From: an uncultured Oscillospiraceae bacterium
GTDB taxonomy: Bacteria > Bacillota > Clostridia > Oscillospirales > Oscillospiraceae
Length of the DNA stretch: 64,000 nt
Direction: 5' to 3'
Assembly (NCBI GenBank): GCA_934573935.1
Contig: CAKTMO010000007.1
Location: 1-64,000, forward strand
The position numbers and the translations under genes were made by a program. The notes under the pieces were generated by a model. It was not told the origin of the DNA. It made no database searches and saw nothing but the letters and a program-made list of their open reading frames with translations. Shown in pieces: positions 51,460-60,065 of this stretch (within the stretch, counting starts at the first letter, position 1; the number at the start of each line of letters is the position of its first letter).

Positions 51460-52800
51460 TCATTCTTTTGCCGCAGCGTTGGCGTTGGCGGCGCAGGTGT
51501 CAGTCTCGATGACCACGTCGCCGCCGTTGCCGATGCGCTGGAGCATGTTCCACCACTCGGTGCGGGCGGTGGCCCAGCCGGGGGTCAGGGCGTCATAGCC
51601 GGACAGGAAGGCCGTCAGCTTGGCGTACTCCCCAGCCACCTGCTCGTCGCGCCAGAGATTGCTGAGGCTGACGCCGTCGGCGGTGGAGCGGACGGGGAAG
51701 CAGCCGGCGGCTTTCACCGCGTCGCCGGTGGCCTGTCCGTCGGCAAAGAAGCGCACCAGCAGCTTGGCGGCCTCCAGCTTCTCCTCGTCGGCGTTGTCAA
51801 ACACACCGAAGCACCAGATGTCGCCCTGCAGGCGGCTCTCGCCGGTCTCCGAGGGGAAGGCCATGAACTCGATGGTCTGGCCGTTGACGGTCTTGCCCGC
51901 CTCGTGTACCACGCTTTCACCGCCCTCCTCGGCGGGCTCGTCCACTACCGGCGTGGTCTGGCGGGCCAGATCCCAGCAGAAGGACATTTTCAGGGCCTCG
52001 TGATAGAACAGCGTGGCCTCCTCGTCGCCGTTGATGGCGTCGTCAAATTCGATGCCCTTGGTGTCCCGCAGCAGGGTCAGCGCCTGCTGGTTGGCCTCGG
52101 AGTTCATGACGTAGCCGGTGTGGGCGTCATTGGCGAAGGCGCCGCCGTAGAGATTGGTCACCAGTGCGCGGGTGCCCTGGTCGCCGTTCTGACCGGAGCA
52201 GTATACGGCGGCCACAGTCTCGCCGTATTTGTTCTGCAGGGCCTTGACCGCCTGGGTGAACTGCTCGGTGGTCCAGGTGCGGGTCTCCAGATCGATGTAC
52301 TGGTCGGCCTCCGCCGTGACAAAGGCGTCGTAGTTGATGGCCATGCATTGGACGTTCATGGCGAAGGGATAGGCGTAGCACTTACCGTCAGCGGTGAAGC
52401 AGGCATTCTGACAGGCGGCGTTGACCTCGGCCCTGTCGATGTCGTCCCACAGGTCAGACAGGTCCGCCAGCATACCGGCGGCGCCCCAGGTCTTGACCAG
52501 GCGGTCCGGCTGGGCCAGCAGAACGTCGGGGGCCACGCCGCCGTCCACAGCGGTGCTGAGCTTGTCGTCGCCGCTGGCCTCGTCCAGACACTGGACGGTC
52601 ACGTGGATGTCGGGATAGACGCTGGTAAACTGCTCCGCCAGCTTTTCCACAGCGGCGCTGTCGCCCCAGCTTCCGGCGGGGAAGGTCCACAGCGTCAGCT
52701 CGATGGCGGCCTGCTCGGGGTCGTCCTGCGCACCGCCGCCGCAGCCTGCCAAAGACAGCATTAGCAGCAGCGACAGCAATAGCGCCAACATTTTTTTCAT
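51460..52800 (-). CDS. Family 1 extracellular solute-binding lipoprotein (orphan)
   Basis: A 446-residue lipoprotein with lipobox LAGC (Cys20). IELTLWTFPAGSWGD and KLSTAVDGGVAPDVLLAQPD are hallmarks of the sugar-type SBP_bac_1 family. ATG 52800 has AAGGAGG at 9 bp. It has its own promoter and terminator and no permease or ATPase genes nearby, so its transporter must lie elsewhere. Substrate (sugar, polyol or glycerol phosphate) unknown. Confidence 0.9.
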   Translation of the reverse strand: MKKMLALLLSLLLMLSLAGCGGGAQDDPEQAAIELTLWTFPAGSWGDSAAVEKLAEQFTSVYPDIHVTVQCLDEASGDDKLSTAVDGGVAPDVLLAQPDRLVKTWGAAGMLADLSDLWDDIDRAEVNAACQNACFTADGKCYAYPFAMNVQCMAINYDAFVTAEADQYIDLETRTWTTEQFTQAVKALQNKYGETVAAVYCSGQNGDQGTRALVTNLYGGAFANDAHTGYVMNSEANQQALTLLRDTKGIEFDDAINGDEEATLFYHEALKMSFCWDLARQTTPVVDEPAEEGGESVVHEAGKTVNGQTIEFMAFPSETGESRLQGDIWCFGVFDNADEEKLEAAKLLVRFFADGQATGDAVKAAGCFPVRSTADGVSLSNLWRDEQVAGEYAKLTAFLSGYDALTPGWATARTEWWNMLQRIGNGGDVVIETDTCAANANAAAKE

Positions 52801-52871
52801 GTATTTGTTCCTCCTTATTTTGACGGTCACGGGAATTTTTCCCTCTCATGACCACGGGAATAACTCTGCAT

Positions 52872-52900
52872 ATTGTATAGAAATAGCGGCCAATTGTCAA
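52872..52900 (-). promoter_or_regulatory. Promoter of the orphan binding-protein gene
   Basis: TTGACA (52895-52900), 17 bp, TACAAT (52872-52877) on the minus strand. Confidence 0.88.
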
Positions 52901-52977
52901 GTCGCGGCAAAAATGGACGGCTGTATAGTTTGCCTCCCTTTGGCGAACACTATGGCAAAAAGGAGGGAGCGCACCGC

Positions 52978-53682
52978 ATGAATGAGTACGCCAACAACTG
53001 CCAGAGCGGCGAAAACGACAGCAAGGACAGTCCCCAGCAGCAGATCATCGAAATGGGCTCCACGGTGGTAAAAAATAAGCGCGCCACCATCCACTGCCTG
53101 ACCATCATCGGACAGGTGGAGGGCCACACCACCCTGCCGCCCAACGTGAAGACCACCAAGTATGAGCATGTGCTGCCGTTGCTGACCTCGGTGGAGGAAA
53201 AGGACGATATCGACGGCCTGTTGCTGCTGCTGAACACCGTGGGCGGCGATATCGAGGCGGGCCTGGGCATCGCCGAGCTGGTGGCGGGCATGACCAAGCC
53301 CACCGCCACGCTGGTGCTGGGCGGCGGCCATTCCATCGGCGTGCCTCTGGCGGTGTGCGGCAAGGCCACGTTTATCGTGCCCAGCGCCTCCATGACCATC
53401 CATCCCGTCCGCATGTCGGGGCAGGTCATCGCCGCCCCCGCCACCTACCGGTATTTTGAGCGGATCCAGGAGCGAATCATTGATTTCGTGGCCCGCAATT
53501 CCCGCATCAGCGCCGAAAAATTTCGGGAGCTGATGCTGTCGGTGGGCGATATGGCCAACGACGTGGGCAGCGTCATCTACGGCAAGGAGGCGGTGGCCCT
53601 GGGCATCATCGACCGCATCGGCTCCCTGGGCGACGCGCTGGAGGCGCTGTACAAAATGGTGGAAAAGGGGAGAGAGGGGTAA
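52978..53682 (+). CDS. tepA: ClpP-like protease TepA
   Basis: A 234-residue protein of the ClpP/crotonase fold. VGGDIEAGLGIAELV, the Ser in GGGHSIGVPLAVCG and the His in MTIHPVRMSG make up the usual catalytic pair; a third residue follows downstream. B. subtilis TepA assists protein export or degrades signal-peptide debris. AAGGAGGG lies before ATG 52978. A REP array separates it from smc. Confidence 0.9.
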   Translation: MNEYANNCQSGENDSKDSPQQQIIEMGSTVVKNKRATIHCLTIIGQVEGHTTLPPNVKTTKYEHVLPLLTSVEEKDDIDGLLLLLNTVGGDIEAGLGIAELVAGMTKPTATLVLGGGHSIGVPLAVCGKATFIVPSASMTIHPVRMSGQVIAAPATYRYFERIQERIIDFVARNSRISAEKFRELMLSVGDMANDVGSVIYGKEAVALGIIDRIGSLGDALEALYKMVEKGREG

Positions 53683-53690
53683 AGATGCGC

Positions 53691-53873
53691 GGCGGCCTGA
53701 GGGCAGGCCGCCCTACGCATAAGAAGCGGTGACCGTTTCGTAGGGCGGGGTGCCCTCACCCCGCCGCCCCACGCACCGGTTACCATATCATTTCGTAGGG
53801 GAGGGGCTCTGCCCCTCCCGTTCGGTTTACGATGGTACTGCCGTTGAACGGTGGGCGGGGTAGAACCCCGCCC
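53691..53873. repeat. Array of four REP-like palindromes between tepA and smc
   Basis: Four perfect hairpins: GGCGGCCTG/CAGGCCGCC (53691-53712), GGCGGGGTG/CACCCCGCC (53744-53765), GGGAGGGGC/GCCCCTCCC (53799-53819) and GGGCGGGGT/ACCCCGCCC (53853-53873). CGTAG or CTACG motifs flank the first three. The second is the same element as the two copies inside the RAYT gene at 33.5-33.7 kb. No gene is present in this 270-bp gap. Confidence 0.88.
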
Positions 53874-53893
53874 CATCTCTCATCAACTTTATC

Positions 53894-53922
53894 TTGAAAA
53901 TCCACCGCTTTTCTGATATACT
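53894..53922 (+). promoter_or_regulatory. Promoter of smc
   Basis: TTGAAA (53894-53899), 17 bp, TATACT (53917-53922), directly after the REP array. Confidence 0.82.
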
Positions 53923-53963
53923 AAATTAGTTGAAGTATGCCAATGTAAAATGAGGTGGACTAT

Positions 53964-56900
53964 TTGTACCTGAAAGCGCTTGAGATCCAGGGCTTCAAAT
54001 CATTTCCCGATAAGACCGTCCTGAATTTCGGAGAGGATATCACCGCCATCGTGGGCCCCAACGGCTCCGGCAAGTCCAACATCTCCGACGCCATCCGCTG
54101 GGTCATGGGTGAGCAGAACTCCCGCCAGCTGCGGGGCGCCAAGATGGAGGACGTGATCTTCGGCGGCACGGAGAAGCGCAGCCAGATGGGCTTTGCCCAG
54201 GTGACGCTGGTGATCGACAACACCGAACATATCTTTCCCCGCGATGAGGCGGAGGTGGCCGTTACCCGCCGGTATTACCGCAGCGGCGAGTCGGAGTACT
54301 ATATCAACAAGCAGTCGGTGCGGCTGAAGGACGTGAACGAGCTGTTCATGGATACCGGCATGGGCCGCGAGGGCTATTCCATCATCGGCCAGGGCAAGAT
54401 CGACGAGATCCTGTCCGTGAAATCCGGCGAACGCCGCGAGGTGTTCGAGGAGGCGGCTGGCATCAGCAAGTATCGCCACCGCAAGGAGGAGGCCGAGCGG
54501 AAGCTGGAGCGCACCCAGGAGAATCTGGTGCGCATCAACGACAAGATCGCCGAACTGGAATTGCAGGTGGAGCCCCTGCGCAAGCAGGCGGAGGTGGCCA
54601 AAAAGTACCTGGTGCTGCGGGACGAGCTGCGGGTGCTGGAGATCAGCGTGTGGCTGGAGCAGTTACAGGACTTAAAGACTGCCAAATTCAAATTGCAGAC
54701 CGATGTGGAAAGCGCCCGCGCCGACAAAGAGCGGGCGGAGGCGGCGCTGGAGGCCGCCTATGCCGCCGCCGAGGAGCTGGGCGAGCAGGCCCGCCGCAAC
54801 GATCTGGAGGCGGAGGAGCTGCGGGGGCAGATGAGCCGTCTGGAATCCGCCGGCGGTGAGCATGACAGCGCCATCGCCGTGCTGCGCACCTCGGTGGAGC
54901 ACAATAACGAGAGCATCCAGCGCATCCGGCGGGAGATGGAAGACACCGAGAGCCGCGCGGGCAATCTGCAGTCCCAGGTGGACGAGCAGCTGGCGCGCAT
55001 CGACCGGATCGACGCCGAAAGCGCCGCGCTGGAGCAGGAGCTGGAGGCCCTGCTGGCAAAGGCCCGCCAGCTGAGCGAGACCGCCGCGGGCGCACAGCGC
55101 ACGGCGGAATCCCTGCGGGCGGAGGAGGCGCTGCTGCTGTCCGCCGCCGCGGACGGAAAAGCGGCGCTGTCGGCTCTGCGCTCCGGCCTTGACCAGATGG
55201 AGGAGCGCCGGAATCATACAGAGACGGAGCTGTCCGCCCTGCAGGAAAAGCAGGAGCAGAGCCGGAAGGAGGCCAAGGCCAACCGGCGGCTTTTGGAGAA
55301 TGCACAAGAGGAAGCCCAGGCAGTGGGCAATATCATCCAGGGCCACGGCCTGAAAATGGAGGGCCGCAAAAAACGCGCCGCCGACGCCGAGGCGGAGAAG
55401 CTGCAATTGACCATGGACGCGGCGGCGCTGGAAAACCGCATCCGTCTGCTGACGGAGATGGAGAAGGAGTACGAGGGCTTCTCCAAGGCGGTGAAGCTGG
55501 TGATGCAGGCGGCGGAGAAAAAAGCCTTGCGGGGCATCCACGGCCCCGTGGCCAGCCTGATGAAGACACAGGAGAAATACACCGTGGCGCTGGAGATCGC
55601 CCTGGGCGCCGGTATGCAGAACATCGTGGTGGAGCGGGAAGAGGACGGCAAGGCCGCCATCGGCTATCTGAAGCAGCGCGACGGCGGGCGGGCCACGTTC
55701 CTGCCCATGAGCGCCGTCCGCGGCGAAACGCTGCGGGAGGATGTCAGCGGGGAATACGGCTTTGTGGGACTGGCGGTGGACCTGATCGACTATGACAGGC
55801 GCTATGACGGCATATTCCGGAATCTGCTGGGCCGTACGGTGGTGGTGGAGGATCTGGACTGCGGCATCGCCATGGCGCGGAAGTACCGCAACGGCTTCCG
55901 CATCGTCACGTTGGACGGACAGGTGATGAATCGGGGCGGCTCCATGACCGGCGGCAGCGTCAGCCGCAGCGCCGGTGTGCTGAGCCGCGCCAACGAATTG
56001 GAAAAGCTCAACGGCCGTCTGGGCGGCATGCGGGACAAGCTGTCCGCCGCCAAACAGAAGGCAGAGGATACCCAGCGGGAGCTGCAAAAGGCCCAGTATG
56101 AGCTGGAGGTGGCCTCCGCCCAGCAGCGCAAGGCGGAGGACCTGGTGCTGCAGTATCAGGGAAAGCAGGAGCACTACGACATCCTGCTGCGGACGCTGCA
56201 GCAGAGCTGTGAGGATCTGAACGCCGAGGGGGAGAGCCTGTCCCAGCGGATGGAGGCCGATCAGCAGCGCTGCGCCGGTCTGGAGGCGGAAGTGGCGGAG
56301 AAGGAAGCCGCCGCCGCGGCCCTGCGCCGTCAGGCGGAGGAGAGCCAGAGCGGACAGAGCGACCTGCTGGAGCAGACCAACGCCCTGACGACCCAGATCA
56401 GCGAGAAGAAGGCGGCACGGGCCGCGCTGAGCGCCGAGCGGGACGCGGGCGAGCGCAGCATCGCCGATCTGAAGCGGCTGCGGCTGGATATGGTGACGGA
56501 TCGCGACCAGCGCCAGGCGCTGATGGATCAATTCGCCGCCGCCAATGCCCAGGCGGAACATGAGATCGCCGACCATCAGGCGCAGTTGGACAGCCTGCGG
56601 CAGCAGGGCGGCAGCCTGCGGGACAAGCTGTCGGAGCTGTCGGAGCGGAAGCTGCAGCTGGAAGGCCAGCGGGACGCCAAGAATCGGGAGAGCCGCAGCT
56701 GCAACGACGCGGTGATCGCCACCACACAGGAACTGTCCCGTATGGAGCAGAAGCTGCAAAGCAACGCCATGGAGGAATCCACACTGCTGGACAAGCTGTG
56801 GGAGCGCTATGAGCTGAGTCACAGCGCCGCGCTGGAGCAGCGCGTGACACTGGAGAGCGTACCCAAGGCCACCCGCCGCATCGCGGAGCTGAATCGGGAG

Positions 56901-57530
56901 ATCAAGGGTCTCGGCACCCCCAACATCGGCGCCATCGACGAATATGAGCGGGTCAACACCCGCTATACCTACCTGTCCGAACAGCGCACCGACGTGGAAA
57001 AGGCCCGCGAGGAGCTGTTGGGCGTCATCGAGGAGCTGACAAAGCAGATGACGGTCATCTTTGCCCAGCAGTTCAAGCTGCTGAACGAGAGCTTCCAGGA
57101 GACGTTTCTGGAGCTGTTCGGCGGCGGCAAGGCCCAGCTGGAGTTGGAGGACGAGAAGGATATCCTCAACTGCGGCATCGAGATACGGGTGCAGCCCCCA
57201 GGAAAGCAGCTGAAGACCATCACCCTGCTGTCCGGCGGCGAAAAGGCCTTTGTGGCCATCGCCCTGTATTTCGCGATCTTGAAGGTACATCCCACGCCGT
57301 TCTGCGTGATGGATGAGATCGAGGCGGCGCTGGACGAATCCAACGTGGTGCGTTATGCCCGCTATATGCGGCGCATCGCGGGCAAGACCCAGTTCATCGT
57401 CATTACCCACCGCCGCGGTACCATGGAGGAGGCCGACGTGCTGTACGGCGTCACCATGCAGGAACGGGGCGTCAGCCGCATCCTGACCATCAACATGAAC
57501 GACATGGCAAAGGAATTGCATATCAAATAA
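53964..57530 (+). CDS. smc: Chromosome partition protein SMC
   Basis: An 1188-residue condensin ATPase. Walker A is GPNGSGKSNISDAI near residue 32, two coiled-coil arms flank a hinge (~500-680, with the GGSMTGGSVSR segment), and the C-terminal head has the signature LLSGGEKAFVAIAL and Walker B FCVMDEIEAALD. TTG 53964 is chosen because it gives the family start MYLKALEIQGFKSFPD and has GAGGTGG upstream; GTG 53955 is inside that site. It compacts and separates the chromosome with ScpAB. It lies 10 bp before ftsY. Confidence 0.95.
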   Translation: MYLKALEIQGFKSFPDKTVLNFGEDITAIVGPNGSGKSNISDAIRWVMGEQNSRQLRGAKMEDVIFGGTEKRSQMGFAQVTLVIDNTEHIFPRDEAEVAVTRRYYRSGESEYYINKQSVRLKDVNELFMDTGMGREGYSIIGQGKIDEILSVKSGERREVFEEAAGISKYRHRKEEAERKLERTQENLVRINDKIAELELQVEPLRKQAEVAKKYLVLRDELRVLEISVWLEQLQDLKTAKFKLQTDVESARADKERAEAALEAAYAAAEELGEQARRNDLEAEELRGQMSRLESAGGEHDSAIAVLRTSVEHNNESIQRIRREMEDTESRAGNLQSQVDEQLARIDRIDAESAALEQELEALLAKARQLSETAAGAQRTAESLRAEEALLLSAAADGKAALSALRSGLDQMEERRNHTETELSALQEKQEQSRKEAKANRRLLENAQEEAQAVGNIIQGHGLKMEGRKKRAADAEAEKLQLTMDAAALENRIRLLTEMEKEYEGFSKAVKLVMQAAEKKALRGIHGPVASLMKTQEKYTVALEIALGAGMQNIVVEREEDGKAAIGYLKQRDGGRATFLPMSAVRGETLREDVSGEYGFVGLAVDLIDYDRRYDGIFRNLLGRTVVVEDLDCGIAMARKYRNGFRIVTLDGQVMNRGGSMTGGSVSRSAGVLSRANELEKLNGRLGGMRDKLSAAKQKAEDTQRELQKAQYELEVASAQQRKAEDLVLQYQGKQEHYDILLRTLQQSCEDLNAEGESLSQRMEADQQRCAGLEAEVAEKEAAAAALRRQAEESQSGQSDLLEQTNALTTQISEKKAARAALSAERDAGERSIADLKRLRLDMVTDRDQRQALMDQFAAANAQAEHEIADHQAQLDSLRQQGGSLRDKLSELSERKLQLEGQRDAKNRESRSCNDAVIATTQELSRMEQKLQSNAMEESTLLDKLWERYELSHSAALEQRVTLESVPKATRRIAELNREIKGLGTPNIGAIDEYERVNTRYTYLSEQRTDVEKAREELLGVIEELTKQMTVIFAQQFKLLNESFQETFLELFGGGKAQLELEDEKDILNCGIEIRVQPPGKQLKTITLLSGGEKAFVAIALYFAILKVHPTPFCVMDEIEAALDESNVVRYARYMRRIAGKTQFIVITHRRGTMEEADVLYGVTMQERGVSRILTINMNDMAKELHIK

Positions 57531-57540
57531 GGAGGACGCG

Positions 57541-58410
57541 ATGGGATTTTTCAAACAGCTGAAGGAGGCATGGCTGGCCTCCGTGACATTCGACAAGCTG
57601 GATGACGAGTTTTATGACCAGCTGGAGGAGGCGCTGATCCTGGCCGATATGGGCGTGGAGTCCGCCACCGACGCGGTGGCCAAGCTGCGCAAAAAGGTGA
57701 AGGAGCGGCTGCTGACCCGCGCCGACGAGGTGAAGGACGCCCTGCGGGCCATTCTGGCGGAAAAGCTGGAGGTGGGCGACGCGGCGCTGGATCTGTCCAC
57801 CACCCCCAGCATCGTGCTGTTCATCGGCGTCAACGGCGTGGGTAAGACCACGTCCATCGGTAAGCTGGCCGCCCAGTTGAAGGCGGAGGACAAAAAGGTG
57901 CTGCTGTGCGCCGGAGATACCTTCCGCGCCGCCGCCGCCGACCAGCTGGAGATCTGGGCGAACCGCGCCGGTGTGGATATCATCCGCCAGCACGAGGGGG
58001 CCGATCCAGGCTCCGTACTGTTCGACGCGCTGCAGGCCGCCAAGGCCCGGGGCGTGGACGTGGTGCTGTGCGACACGGCGGGCCGCCTGCATAACAAGCA
58101 GAACCTGATGAACGAGCTGGCCAAGCTGCGCAAGATCATCGCCCGTGAGTGTCCCGACTCCGCCTGCGAGACGCTGTTGGTGCTGGACGCCACCACCGGA
58201 CAGAACGGTCTTGTCCAGGCGCGGCAGTTTAAGGAGACCGCCGGTCTGACCGGCATCATCCTGACCAAGCTGGACGGCACCGCCAAGGGCGGCATCGTGG
58301 TGGCCATCGCCCAGGAGCTGCAGGTGCCCGTAAAATTCGTGGGTGTGGGCGAGGGCATCGATGACCTGAAGCCCTTTGATGCCCGTGAGTTTACAGCCGA
58401 CCTGTTCTGA
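57541..58410 (+). CDS. ftsY: Signal recognition particle receptor FtsY
   Basis: A 289-residue SRP-type GTPase: a short NG-domain form without the long acidic N-terminus. G1 is GVNGVGKTTSIGKLA, then DTFRAAAADQL, DTAGRLHNKQNLMNEL, TKLDGTAKGG and the closing GVGEGIDDLKPF. It docks ribosome-SRP complexes at the membrane. AAGGAGG lies before ATG 57541. The smc-ftsY order is widespread in Firmicutes. Confidence 0.96.
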   Translation: MGFFKQLKEAWLASVTFDKLDDEFYDQLEEALILADMGVESATDAVAKLRKKVKERLLTRADEVKDALRAILAEKLEVGDAALDLSTTPSIVLFIGVNGVGKTTSIGKLAAQLKAEDKKVLLCAGDTFRAAAADQLEIWANRAGVDIIRQHEGADPGSVLFDALQAAKARGVDVVLCDTAGRLHNKQNLMNELAKLRKIIARECPDSACETLLVLDATTGQNGLVQARQFKETAGLTGIILTKLDGTAKGGIVVAIAQELQVPVKFVGVGEGIDDLKPFDAREFTADLF

Positions 58411-58442
58411 GTGGAGATTTGACAGAAAGGGAAGTGATATCC

Positions 58443-59168
58443 GTGACCAGAGCCGACGGAAGAAAGTTCAACGAACTGCGTGATGTGACCATCACGCCGG
58501 ATTTCAACAAATTTGCCGAGGGCAGCGTTTTGATCCGCAGCGGCGACACGGTGGTGCTGTGTACCGCGTCGGTGGAGGAGAAGGTGCCGCCCCATGTGAA
58601 GCCCGGCTGCGGCTGGGTCACGGCGGAGTATTCCATGCTGCCCCGCGCCAACCGCCAGCGCAGCCGGCGGGATGTGGACAAGCTGAAGCTGGCCGGACGC
58701 AGCGCCGAGATCCAGCGGCTCATCGGCCGCAGCCTGCGGGCGGCGGTGGATATGCAGCTGCTGGGCGAGCGCACCATCACCATCGACTGCGACGTGCTGC
58801 AGGGCGACGGCGGCACCCGTACCGCCAGCGTCACCGGCGGCTTCGTGGCATTGGCTCTGGCCTGCCGGTGGCTGGTGCAGGAGGGATATATCGGCCGTAT
58901 GCCCATTCAGCATTATGTGGCGGGCGTCAGCGCCGGCATCGTGGACGATACGGCGGTGCTGGATCTGCCCTACAGCGAGGACAGCCGCGCCCAGGTGGAC
59001 CTGAACTGCATCATGAACGAGCTGGGCGAGATCATCGAGCTTCAGGGCACCGGCGAGGGCAGGGCCTTCACCGTGGCGGAGCAGCAGGAGCTGGTGGCCC
59101 TGTGCGCCATTGGCAACCGCCAGCTGATCCGCAAGCAAAAAGAGATACTGGGGGACATTCTGAGATGA
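58443..59168 (+). CDS. rph: Ribonuclease PH
   Basis: A 241-residue phosphorolytic 3'-5' exoribonuclease that trims tRNA 3' ends. Diagnostic segments are TRADGRKFNELRDVTI, the RSRRDVDKLKLAGRSAEIQR basic stretch, CDVLQGDGGTRTASVTG and DLPYSEDSRAQVDLN. GTG 58443 with AAAGGGAAG is chosen over a TTG at 58419 that precedes the site. Its TGA overlaps the rdgB start as ATGA. Confidence 0.95.
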   Translation: MTRADGRKFNELRDVTITPDFNKFAEGSVLIRSGDTVVLCTASVEEKVPPHVKPGCGWVTAEYSMLPRANRQRSRRDVDKLKLAGRSAEIQRLIGRSLRAAVDMQLLGERTITIDCDVLQGDGGTRTASVTGGFVALALACRWLVQEGYIGRMPIQHYVAGVSAGIVDDTAVLDLPYSEDSRAQVDLNCIMNELGEIIELQGTGEGRAFTVAEQQELVALCAIGNRQLIRKQKEILGDILR

Positions 59169-59755
59169 AATTCGTATTGGCGTCCCACAACCGTGGAAAA
59201 TTGAAGGAGATGCAGGAGATCCTGTCCCAGCTGGGCGTGGAGGTGGTGCTGGAATCCGACTTGGGCCTCGCGCTGGAGGTGGAGGAGACCGGCACGACCT
59301 TTGCCGAGAACGCCGCGCTGAAGGCGAAAGCCGTTATGGCGGCCAGCGGCCTGCCCGCCATCGGGGACGACTCCGGATTGTGCGTGGACTGGCTCCAGGG
59401 TGCACCGGGGATCTACTCCGCCCGATACGGCGATCTGGACAGCGATCCCGCCCGCTGCGCCCTGCTGCTGCAGAATATGCGGGGAGCGACGAACCGCGCG
59501 GCGCATTTTCACACGTCCATCTGCTGCGCCTTCCCCAACGGCGATGTGCTGACCGCCGACGGCGACTGCCACGGTACCATCGCCTTCGCCCCCATGGGGG
59601 AGCGGGGGTTCGGCTATGATCCGGTGTTTTTCGTGCCGGAGAAGCGCCGTACCTTCGCCCAGCTGACGGCGGAGGAGAAAAACGAGATATCCCACCGCGG
59701 CAACGCCCTGCGCGTCTTCGCCGCGGAATTGAAAGAATATTTGGAGAAGCACTGA
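59165..59755 (+). CDS. rdgB: XTP/dITP diphosphatase (RdgB/Ham1)
   Basis: A 196-residue house-cleaning nucleotide pyrophosphatase. Motifs are LASHNRGKLKEMQEIL, GTTFAENAALKAKAV, GDDSGLCVDWLQGAPGIYSARY, and the C-terminal FGYDPVFFVPEKRRTFAQL then SHRGNAL. The frame stays open upstream into rph, but ATG 59165 at the overlap is the family start. It is next to rph in many Firmicutes. Confidence 0.95.
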   Translation: MKFVLASHNRGKLKEMQEILSQLGVEVVLESDLGLALEVEETGTTFAENAALKAKAVMAASGLPAIGDDSGLCVDWLQGAPGIYSARYGDLDSDPARCALLLQNMRGATNRAAHFHTSICCAFPNGDVLTADGDCHGTIAFAPMGERGFGYDPVFFVPEKRRTFAQLTAEEKNEISHRGNALRVFAAELKEYLEKH

Positions 59756-59756
59756 T

Positions 59757-60065
59757 ATGGAATTGACAAGCAAGCAGCGTGCCCAGCTGCGGGGCATGGC
59801 CTCCACCATGGACACCATCCTCCATGTGGGCAAGGACGGCATCGGCGACAATCTGGTGAAGCAGGCCAACGATGCCCTGGAGGCACGGGAGCTCATCAAG
59901 GGCCGCGTGCTGGAAAACAGCATGTACACCGCCCGCGAGGCGGCGGAGGAGCTGTCCGCGGCCACCCGCAGCGAGGTGGTGCAGGTCATCGGCAGCAAAT
60001 TCGTCCTGTACCGCTATCAGCACAACAAGGAAAAGCGGAAGATCCAGCTGGTGAAGGCAAAATGA
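59757..60065 (+). CDS. yhbY: YhbY-type CRM-domain RNA-binding protein
   Basis: A 102-residue protein with the single CRM domain: LTSKQRAQLRGMA at the start, HVGKDGIGDNLVKQANDAL, and the conserved GSKFVLYR near the end. It binds pre-50S ribosomal RNA. It starts 1 bp after the rdgB stop and overlaps nadD by 4 bp. Confidence 0.92.
   Translation: MELTSKQRAQLRGMASTMDTILHVGKDGIGDNLVKQANDALEARELIKGRVLENSMYTAREAAEELSAATRSEVVQVIGSKFVLYRYQHNKEKRKIQLVKAK

Noticed and set aside
53691..53873. Possible CRISPR array
   Set aside because: The units are individual palindromes of differing sequence with no constant spacer length and no cas genes.
53577..53876. Minus-strand 99-codon frame across the REP array
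   Set aside because: Its peptide is only the translation of REP palindromes, with no start signal.
54672..57596. 974-codon minus-strand frame opposite smc
   Set aside because: Leu/Gln/His-rich antisense translation of the SMC coiled coil, without any recognisable domain.
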